In this document: one piece after another, positions 9,565 to 17,643 of the stretch
How positions within the stretch are numbered: the first letter of the stretch is position 1
Layout: each line of letters starts with the position of its first letter
Origin: Acanthaster planci
Taxonomy: Eukaryota; Echinodermata; Asteroidea; Valvatida; Acanthasteridae
DNA length: 17,643 nt
Assembly: GCF_001949145.1 (NCBI RefSeq)
Contig: NW_019091441.1
Location: 472,674 to 490,316, forward strand
Reading direction: 5' to 3'
Position numbers and translations under genes: made by a program
The notes under the pieces: model-generated
Databases searched by the model: none
What the model was told of the DNA's origin: nothing
What the model saw: only the letters and a program-made list of their open reading frames with translations

Positions 9565-10172
9565 TTAACCACTTCCTGCTGGGGATACTGGATCCGGAAA
9601 CATATGCTTTATATGCGTGGCTGAGGTCTCCGAACTCGGACAAAGGAAACAGGGCCCTGTAACCGTACTCCGAACAAAAGACCAGTCTGCTAGGAATTAC
9701 TGGCATTTTTTTCACTCTCATAAGTGGAGATAAACCTGCCTTGTTTTGAAACAGTATACCACAGTTTGGGGCATTTGGAGCGAGCGGATTACCACCGGGG
9801 ACAAAAGCACTCCACTGCTGCAGTGATGAGCCACACAGCATCGCTGCATGCTAATCTGGCCCCTATTGAAAAGAGGTCAGCAGCAGCAGCAGCAGCAGCA
9901 GCAGTGCACTGAGCCAGGTTCGTGAACAAGAGACTATTACGTAACACCACAAAATCTGGGCTCTTTTTACAAGGCTGCAGGCCTGGCTGAAATACTCAGG
10001 CGTCAATAGATTTTGTATGTCAGGTTAGAGTGGCACCAGACATGCCTTCATGTGTTTGTGTCTAGTAAAAGAAGATACGAATTTTTAAAGAATTTTGGAA
10101 ACGGAAAAAAAATGATAACTATCCTGCCCCAGCATCATCAACATTGAATGATTCCCGACAGGAAGTGGTTAA
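9565..10172. mobile_element. piggyBac-type non-autonomous element (TTAA-flanked)
   Basis: TTAA plus CCACTTCCTG opens the element (9565-9578) and CAGGAAGTGG plus TTAA closes it (10159-10172), a perfect 14-bp inverted match. Similarity continues inward: CTGGGGAT on the left versus TCGGGAAT on the right in reverse complement. The piggyBac superfamily duplicates TTAA on insertion and has TIRs starting with C-rich bases, so the layout fits. About 600 bp lie between the TTAA copies, with no transposase. The interior contains a 12-bp palindrome ACAGGGCCCTGT (9649-9660) and a (CAG)9 tract. Confidence 0.7.
9878..9904 (+). repeat. (CAG)9 trinucleotide microsatellite
   Basis: Nine uninterrupted CAG units, within the TTAA-flanked element. 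A fortuitous + frame reads through it as an Ala run, but there is no support for translation. Confidence 0.97.
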
Positions 10173-13100
10173 AATAACATAGGCCATTTTCACTGTCTTT
10201 TGCCATAAAATGAAGCGTCCAGAATTTTAAGTTGATTTAAATGCTGTAGCTTTAAACATATTGAGTGTAGTGTAAGGCTTTTGATATGCTATTTGCTTGC
10301 AAATTTTAAGAACAGAAACATTGATGTGCCTTCATGATGCAGTTCCTGTCCTTTTTGAAGGGTTTGTTGGGCTTGGGAATGACAGACAGTTGGGCTCTCG
10401 GGAGAGAACAAGTGTACATGTATGTGAAGCTGGGCCAGTGACAAATGTGCAAAGTTGGGTACAGATGAAAAATGTAATGTTAATCAAGAGGTTATTAAAT
10501 ATCAAAATGGTGGCTTGCCGGCGAAAGCAACATGTGGAGAGAATGTCTGGTATAATGTTCAACCATTTTGTGTAGGTATCCATAAATAGAAATCTGAAAG
10601 TTGGGAAGATGCAGGGATGAAAGTTTTCAGGCAAAAGCTTGATATCAGGTGTTTTCTTGTAAAATGTATGGCTAATTTCAGGCTTTAACTATGTATACTG
10701 GAACTTCTCTGGCCTTACATTCAGGCTCTGGATAAGAGCCTAATTGGCATCCCTGAAGATGTAATGTTTTCATTCCAGCCGAGACTTGAACTTGAGGCTT
10801 GTTCTGTTGGAAGTGCAACATATAAATGTGATGGGATTGAAGATGTACATGAATTAGCCATCACTTCCTTCTACACAGACAGAATGTGCCCTTCAAGAAC
10901 AATGGAAATTCAAAACTTTTGTTCAGATATTCTGAACTTTTTTCACTGTTGCTCAGCTTGGAAGCCTTTATTTTAATCTCACTATTGGTAATGAACAGAA
11001 GGTAGATTTTTGCATTTTGCAGATAAGCTTTAACTGTGCTCGAGCCCATGACTGTTATCAGTACATTTCTTGATGAGTGTCCTGGATGTGGCTTTTTTTT
11101 TACTGTTTTACTGGTATGTTATTCCAACTTTTTATGGGTATCTAGATCAGCAATCCTAAAGACATAAATGTGCATTCATCAGAGTCTTCATCAGCAATCC
11201 TAAAGACATAAATGTGCATTCATCAGAGTCTTATAGTCAGGCCAGACTTATCAGACTTTGAGAAACCCCTTGCTTTCTTTAACTTGCAATTTAGCATTAT
11301 GTATGGTTAACTGAATACAAGTTCACAACATTATGGGGGGTTCATATCATGAGTTTCTCGATATTTTCAGTATGTTAATGATAATGCTTTTGCTTACGTA
11401 GCTATATTATTCTTTCCAGCGAAGCCCAGCGGCAGATAGTGTGGCTGCTAATATTTCAGCCAGCTGGAATCCCAGAAAATGTGCACTCTCTATTTCACTT
11501 GTGTTACAAACATTCCCAACTGAATATATTCTTCATGAAGGGGACAGTGTATTTTTCAACACCCAGTCAATTGTATTAAATACCGCATACACTTTTACAG
11601 TGCACATACAGTGATACAGACTTATATATTTTCCAATCTGGAACTCTATAGGGAAAATCATTAGAGGGAATATAATTTTGTTAAGATCATTTAGTTCATT
11701 GAACAAACGACATGACATTACTTTCAAGACTAGTAAACCCACTTTGTAGTATTTCAAAGAATATCTGTATGGCTGAACTAAAAGGCCTTTCCCACAGGAT
11801 TAGCCTCATATCCAAAGACATCCCAACTCTGACAAGTTCCAATTTTACCCTGTCCCACTACAATAAACTAAACTACGCAGCTTTTCTATCCAAATCTAAC
11901 CACATCCAAAATCTTAAGATGGCCCCCATTTCATACTCCGCCCAATTCCTCCAATTTTGCAAGAATGTGCTACTTATTGTATGTTCCTGAAAAAGTTGTG
12001 GAAATGGCAAGAAATTCTGGACTTAGAATTTTGTTTCTTTGAATGCCAATGTTTAGAGGGGATCTCTAAACAATAAAAAACCCACAGCAATACAATCCTA
12101 CAACTGCTGCGTACAATGTTTGTACTGTCTATTGTATACAATTAACTGGAAATCTACAGATGATAACATAAATATGAATTTTCAATTTTCATAGTGAAAC
12201 AAATCGTGTAATGACATTTCACATAATGAAATAAAGATTCTTAAAATCAGTTGCAGTGCATTATTGTTTGCTTTATAAATCAGGTATCTTTACAATTTCA
12301 GTTTGCTAATGGCTAGGGAACTGACTGGTTAAGTTCAAGTTCTCTGTCCCAGCATTTGAAAAGAAAATTTAAAAAGCCATTTTAAAATCTGAAGTTCAGA
12401 AACATCTCTCTGCTGGTGACAAGCATGAAGATTTCCTGAACTGTGAACTTGCATCCAAGGCTGCTTTGAGTAATAGCTGCTACCACAGTTACTATGGTGT
12501 CTCACACATGACCAGTGACTGCCTTTTGTCCATGAGGACTTTGAAGCACTAAGAAAGGTCACTGTAGCAGTACACATTAGGGAATGATCTGAATTTTGGA
12601 TTCATTACTCGTCAGATATAGTTACCTTACTTCTGTTTAAAAATGTATTTGGCTTCAAAACTTGGCATAACATCTTAATACTGTCACAAAAGCTATACCA
12701 GTCACTTCATAGCTCTAAAACCCCACTTGCCCACAACTGGTCATGACCTCTGACCTGTCATACATGCTGTCAACATCAAAGCCTGAAATATTCCATACTA
12801 TGGTTGACTTTTTCATGCATCCTGGTAGGAATGCTCAGAGTCGGTGAGGTGCATGAAGACATGTCCATACACTTTCATATTGTTATGAAGCTAAAACTAA
12901 ACTGAATAGATTTCATTCAAGTCTGGACCCCCAAAAATTGCTTCTGGTATTACCAGGCAATTTGAGTGATCTCAGCAATGATCAACAATGATTACATGAA
13001 ACACAGAATGTCTGCATACTCATCAAAATGCTAAATACTGCATACATAATATAGCATGGGCTTGAATATCAATTACCTCTTGGTCATTTTTTTTTTTGCA

Positions 13101-13920
13101 GTATAATACAACGGAATATACATATATCACTTGAAACCAGAATTGAAATTCATCACAATGTTAGTAGAAAATAATACAAAGTAAACAATGTGTAATCTGA
13201 CATTCAATACCTTTCACTTACAGTGCCACTGTACTTCAGAATCATTCATCTTTGTTCTATTGCAAGCATTTTTGTAATTTATTGTTTCCATACACAGCTC
13301 ACTTGGCCCAACCTTTGTTATTTGATGCCAGTAAGTCTCACAAAGCAGTCACAGCTGCCCACCTGGAGCTATGTGGACAGATGTCACAGCAATTAACCTT
13401 GCCAAGGGAAAAGGGCAAAGCAATCCCTGCAGCAAGCTTCTAACCCAGACTTCCAATTACAGACAGATGCTGCGTCTGAGTTGTACATAGTAATCACTGT
13501 CTTGAAGAACTCACAGACAACTTGTATCAAAACATTAAAAATCAAACCTCTCCCTTATATGAAAGCATCATCCTTCTAACTGTATAAATACGTGTACTGA
13601 AAGACATTATTCACTTTAAAAGAAGACTCTCATTTCATTTTACAGTAGATCAACAGAAAAGTTTCCAATCTCATGATATGATGGCATTTTAAGACTGCCA
13701 TCTGAACATAGCAAATTCTTTGGAATTTGTGGTTATCACGTTTCATCATGAATGACAATGATCTCTTACATAATGTCAATCAGCATCCCTGTATTACAAA
13801 CTCTAACATTCACGTCCTTCCCAAGTTCATAATCTTACACCACTGGTCTTACCATAGCAGTACTCCTCAGAAGCAGATCATGACTGAGTAAAACCAGGTA
13901 TATTATTCCCTGAAACTAAC
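10173..13920. other. Intergenic or distal 3' UTR DNA, no gene recognised
   Basis: No protein similarity recognised on either strand. The longest open frames (about 90-100 codons, e.g. 10332-10634 on - and 11712-11990 on +) lack any family motif. Contents seen: a 7-bp-stem hairpin AGGCTCT/AGAGCCT (10723-10741), the 44-bp tandem duplication (11146-11232), and possible poly(A) signals for a + transcript at 10494, 11575, 11862, 12072 and 12230. Confidence 0.6.
11146..11232. repeat. Exact 44-bp tandem duplication
   Basis: A 44-bp unit beginning ATCAGCAATCCTAAAGAC at 11146 repeats at 11190 without a mismatch, ending at 11232. Two copies only. Perfect identity in non-coding DNA suggests a recent event or an assembly artefact. 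Confidence 0.95.
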
Positions 13921-13940
13921 AATCAAATCAAATCAAATCA
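13921..13940. repeat. (AATCA)4 microsatellite
   Basis: Four uninterrupted AATCA units, in DNA with no gene call. Confidence 0.9.
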
Positions 13941-16670
13941 GAAGATAACACTGAAACTCGTAACAAGCCACAGACTTCAAATTTATAATTTTCACAGTAA
14001 CATTCCTGCTGATACCAACATAAGTAGTAAGTGTAGTAAGTGCATAAATGAAATTCGTGTGTTTTACATGTATAGTATGTACTCCCATGCAGAGAAATCT
14101 GTGCACATGATCACTACACATATTTAAGAAACCGTTCAATGGAAGCACCACTGTTGTTTAAAAAACTGACCCTTAACAAATATTTCTGCTTGGCAATTGT
14201 CACAATATTGTCACAATGCTTTGGCCAGGTGGGGGGGGTCTTTCTGTGTGTATAGAAATTACAAGCCCAAAGTTGTCTGTGAAAGAGAAACGTGGTTGGA
14301 TTCCAAGACAAGTTGGCTTTTGGAGCAGGTAAGAGCAAAGCCATCAATTAAAATGTTGAAAATTGATGCCCGGGGTCAGTTGCGCAAAAGATATGTGAGG
14401 ATTTGTATCATGCCTCAATTCAAAAGACAGGTTGACTTAACAAACAAGACATGAGATCTTATTAATTAAACTGCATGATAATTCTTGGCTGTTGTAATGT
14501 GTGATATGATGCTTTAATACCCACAGGCCTTATAGCATCCCGGGCGAAAGATAAAAAAATATAAGAATCTGCTGAAGAAAACCAGTGAAAGCACTTCACC
14601 AACAGTTGATCATATCATAGGAATCCCAATCTGCAGCACCAATACAGTTGATTATGATCAACTCTATGGGTGAAAGTAACTCTGGTACCAATGACAACCA
14701 GAAGTCTGGTTTGGACTTGTGAGGCATGGACTAGTATTTGATATTATGACGTGATCTACAGAGGGATGACGGTAATATGCGTTTTCATCGATGGCCACCT
14801 GATTGTTATGGGCCAATGAAACTTCAGCACGGCCCCCAAAAATGCAACTTAAAGGAACATTTACTTTCGCCCAAAATAATGGTAAGAAATTGTTCTTGTT
14901 GATGTCAAACTGAAGCTTAGAATGGAAATTTTTCTCGGAAACAAACTGACTGAACAATTAATGAAACAACCACTCTCTTCTGAAATGAGAATCAGTTTCA
15001 CGAAGTGTAGAACTAGAAAGAAATGCCAAAGAAACAAAAGTGTTGTGTGATAATTTAGGAACTGAATTCATTAATGGTATACATGTACACCTTAAAGATT
15101 AACTGGATAAACTTCCATTGGACAGAACAAAAATGAGTTGTGTTACATGATTGGAAATTCCTCCAGAACCAAACATAAGCTTCAAATGAAACATTCAGTG
15201 TATGTATACACACTGCAAGCATAAGTTTGATACCAAATCAGTGATTTCTGACGGTTACTTTGGGAGAAAATGGATGTTACACCTGGAATGCATTCTTGGG
15301 GGGAGTGTGGAGGGATATGCTACACAATATTCAAGACTAAGGTATAACAATAAAGGATATCATATCGCTTCCAACCAGTCAGTGATGGTTTAGAACTCTT
15401 TGCCACTTGCATGCAGAAAATACCTCACCTCTTCTATACACTGCATTCAAACTGGACAACACATTGTATATACGCATATTGACTATTTGGATTTAGCTAG
15501 CACACAGATTGTAGCAAGGAGCACAGTAGTACAAGACAAGCAGTAGTTTGCACAGCAAGAATGTTATCCTGGCTAACTTTTGGAATTACAGATTAGGACA
15601 ATACTAAGACACGTAGCTCTTCACTTGCCAATCGCTTCTTTAACTGGATAACACATAGGGACCTCCATCTCAAGAGTTCAAACGACTCAAATGTTCAAGT
15701 GTAAATGTCATCTGAATATTGGAATACATGCACACCATACTTCCACAGGGATCAACTTGAAAATGCTGCATATTCTAAAATGGGAATACTGGTGTATTTG
15801 GATGACAGGCTTTCTCAAAAACAGCTTGCTTGTTCCTTTTGGAGACATACAAATACAGACAATGATCTTTGTATGAACCATAAGAATGTGTATTTAATAT
15901 GGAGGAATTAAAAAAAATCACTTTTTGCTGTAAGTAGTTGATAGCAACTGAAAATGGCAGAACAAAGTCCAGAAACAAAATAAAATAAAAAGCAGACGCA
16001 GCACGTTGTGTATGTAAACTGGGAAATGCATGAACAATTTGTTGATAATTTTATGTTCCATATCTCTTTGTACAATGGAATGCAAGGTTGGCCTCAAGGG
16101 ATGAACTCTGTTTTAAATAACAGAAAACTTCATAACCTGCTTCCACTGAAGATCAGTTATCAACAGAACCACAGTTCACCCTTTGTTAATGAAAATCCTT
16201 CAGTGAAAGGGGTTTGAAAGGCCACAATGCTTGTACATTACAGACTTTCATGGGATGGTTGCAAAAGGTCAACCAGATGTGAAGTTGTAGGTGCTCAGCA
16301 GACAGTCCAGCTGTTTTCCCTGAAGTTATCACATTAACATATGCTTTGATGGGCAAGGAAGAAGCCTAACAGAGGATTACTGTGTATAATTACGCTGTGA
16401 GTGATCACCTCTGAGGACAAAAGTAGAATGGCAAAATTTGAAGGGTACTGAAGGGTCAATGCCAAGCAAAACATCATGGACAATGTGAATTATGCCATGC
16501 TTTTTAAAACAAATTTTAAGAAATATTTTGGCAAAAGGGACATTCCAAATAGAACAAGAGCTCTCCAGGTTTTGAGACATTACCAATATGATATGCCTTA
16601 CAATCCCTACCCAGTTATAATATAGTGATACCTCCATCATGTCAAATAGTACTGGCTACAGTTGAAGACT
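13941..16670. other. Intergenic DNA including NAGK 3' UTR
   Basis: The right part must hold the 3' UTR of NAGK, transcribed on the - strand from 16670 downward; its end is not visible. Contents seen: a perfect 11-bp inverted pair AGTTGATCATA (14604-14614) and TATGATCAACT (14653-14663), and a diverged inverted repeat (14823-14918 with 15217-15310). Open frames here are under 100 codons and unrecognised. Confidence 0.55.
14823..15310. repeat. Diverged inverted repeat pair
   Basis: The arm at 14918-14823 (read on -) and the arm at 15217-15310 (read on +) align along about 95 bp: both start AAGC..AGTTTGA, share TTTGGG(C/A)GAAA, then ATGTT, then GCATT(T/C)(T/C)TGGGGG. Identity looks like roughly two thirds by eye. 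The arms are separated by about 300 bp. They may be two insertions of one old repeat or the arms of one large fold-back element. Confidence 0.55.
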
Positions 16671-16852
16671 CTACGGGTTGTAGGAGAAGAACTTGTTGAC
16701 ATTGGCTTTGAAGTCCACAGGCAAGGTAAACTGCACAGATTTGGCACCAAGCCTGGCAGCTCCTATGGCAGAAGACTGCAGAAGACTCACTAATGTCAAA
16801 TGCTTGATCTCTATGTCTCTCTCATGACGGGGTTTCAAGCCTTCCAGGAACC
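16671..16852 (-). CDS. NAGK: NAGK terminal coding exon
   Basis: On the - strand the acceptor is TTGCTCTTATTTAG, ending at 16853. Two bases complete Gly, and 59 codons follow: FLEGLKPRHERDIEIKHLTL onward to FFSYNP, then a stop. The longer open frame running upstream to 17066 is intron read-through and has no family match. No AATAAA reverse complement is obvious close to the stop; TTTAAT at 15893-15898 (ATTAAA on -) is one possible distal signal. Confidence 0.92.
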
Positions 16853-17264
16853 CTAAATAAGAGCAAAAAATACAATTCAGCAAACACCGATCTTTCTTCA
16901 AGGTAATGGAAAGTGATTGAATTGTTGGGATAAACCGATCCATTAATAATTTTTGTTTTTGTGTTTTGATTAAAGTCTCCAATTTATAAATACTTTCACC
17001 CCTCAAAATCAGCCCCTTACATGAGTGACTGACTTTTTCAATGAGGTTGGAAGGTGAATGATACACGAGTTAAGGAATATCTTCACCCTTCTAAAGAGTA
17101 TCATTAGTCTTTTTGAAGTCATTACAATCAGAAGCACAAATGTAAGGCACAAGAAACCATGTTCAATCTTTTTTTTTCAACTTACCTTCTTTGAGGAGTT
17201 CCCAGCTTTTCCAGACAGAGCCAACACAGACAACCATCAGGCCATTTGGCCCATTCAGTAGTGT
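16671..17264 (-). CDS. NAGK: N-acetyl-D-glucosamine kinase (last two exons)
   Basis: Seen: on the - strand, exon 17264-17186 (79 nt) joins exon 16852-16671 (182 nt) across a GT-AG intron, giving 86 residues and a stop at 16673-16671. CVGSVWKSWELLKEGF is almost identical to the human NAGK segment at this position. SSAIGAARLGA and LPVDFKANVNKFFSYNP match its C-terminus (human HSSALGGASLGAR, LPMDYSANAIAFYSYTFS). Family knowledge: NAGK (344 aa in human) is a cytosolic sugar kinase of the ASKHA/BadF type that makes GlcNAc-6-phosphate from salvaged GlcNAc. The N-terminal three quarters, including the ATP-binding phosphate loop, lie beyond 17643. The gene converges on XPNPEP1. Confidence 0.93.
16853..17185 (-). 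other. NAGK last intron
   Basis: A 333-bp intron on the - strand, with GTAAGT donor (17185 downward) and TTATTTAG acceptor (ending 16853). No repeat or other feature seen. Confidence 0.85.
17186..17264 (-). CDS. NAGK: NAGK penultimate exon
   Basis: On the - strand the acceptor is TTTTTTATTTGAAG and the donor is GTAAGT (from 17185 down). The exon opens at a codon boundary and encodes TLLNGPNGLMVVCVGSVWKS then WELLKE plus one base. GSVWKSWELLKEG is a signature segment of animal NAGK. Confidence 0.93.
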
Positions 17265-17643
17265 CTTCAAATAAAAAATATACAAGTTCAACATCTTGAG
17301 TTAATTTGCTGGAACATTTGTCATTAAAAAACTTTTATGTGTAACTTGGGTTAATAATTCATTTTGAATTGATTTTTTTCCTCACTTGACTTGGCCACTC
17401 TGGTTATTTTGCTTGTTTTTCTGTTTTTGTTTTTCGGTTTTATCAGGATTTCACTTCTTGCTTTGATTCCTTCTCTGTGTATTTTCTGTGACAGAGAAAC
17501 TGTGATGCCTTCAAAGCATACGCAGTGTGAATAAAGTGGCCAATGATACACATGAGCACACAGCACATATATCCCAATTCTGACCAGCTAACAATGGTGT
17601 CAGGTCAACTTGCCCCCTGACTGACTCGCCCCTTACCGACTCG
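17265..17643 (-). other. NAGK upstream intron (partial)
   Basis: Sequence 5' of the penultimate exon on the - strand. No segment matching the residues expected before it was found, so it is read as intron running off the window. The extreme right end (about 17611-17643) has an imperfect direct repeat around GACTCGCCCC / CCGACTCG. Confidence 0.65.

Noticed and set aside
9518-9841. 107-codon - strand open frame
   Set aside because: It straddles the left end of the TTAA element, has no recognisable domain, and looks fortuitous.
11712-11990. 92-codon + strand frame in the intergenic gap
   Set aside because: No motif, no splice or start context, no similarity recognised; length is expected by chance in several kb of DNA.
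16853-17066. Long - strand open frame leading into the NAGK last exon
   Set aside because: It is intron read-through: the family alignment jumps from 16852 to 17186 across consensus splice sites.
1-17643. Bacterial-style systems (defence islands, CRISPR, toxin-antitoxin) and tRNA genes
   Set aside because: The spliced animal genes rule out a prokaryotic setting, no regular direct-repeat array exists, and no cloverleaf with a TTCRA-type T-loop stood out by eye.

Overview
The window is animal nuclear DNA with small exons (59-177 bp) separated by GT-AG introns of 0.2-1.7 kb. The intergenic DNA is AT-leaning and carries several short inverted-repeat elements. Exon sequences are easily aligned to human proteins but diverged, and introns are modest, which suggests an invertebrate; amphioxus or another invertebrate deuterostome would fit. 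I cannot fix the species from this window alone. No bacterial-style genes, operons, CRISPR or rRNA were seen.

Two partial protein genes are supported, and they converge. On the + strand, 676-9257 holds the last eight coding exons of a cytosolic Xaa-Pro aminopeptidase (XPNPEP1 type, M24 metallopeptidase 'pita-bread' fold). The eight exons join in frame to 813 nt (270 residues plus TGA). They carry all five metal ligands and both accessory catalytic histidines. The N-terminal half of the protein lies upstream of the window. On the - strand, 17264-16671 holds the last two coding exons of N-acetylglucosamine kinase (NAGK), giving the C-terminal 86 residues; the rest lies beyond the right edge.

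Between the two stop codons are about 7.4 kb (9258-16670) in which I find no recognisable gene. This stretch must include both 3' UTRs. It holds a likely piggyBac-type non-autonomous element of about 600 bp (TTAA-flanked, 308 bp past the XPNPEP1 stop) with a (CAG)9 tract inside, an exact 44-bp tandem duplication, and a diverged inverted pair near 14.8/15.3 kb. The XPNPEP1 introns hold a (CTG)9 tract, a 592-bp terminal-inverted-repeat element, and three copies of a short family rich in TCACAAG/CTTGTGA with TIRs.

Functionally, the two genes are housekeeping enzymes: one removes N-terminal residues preceding proline, the other salvages GlcNAc. Nothing in the sequence links their pathways. I found no convincing new multi-gene system; the unusual content is the mobile-element and repeat landscape.
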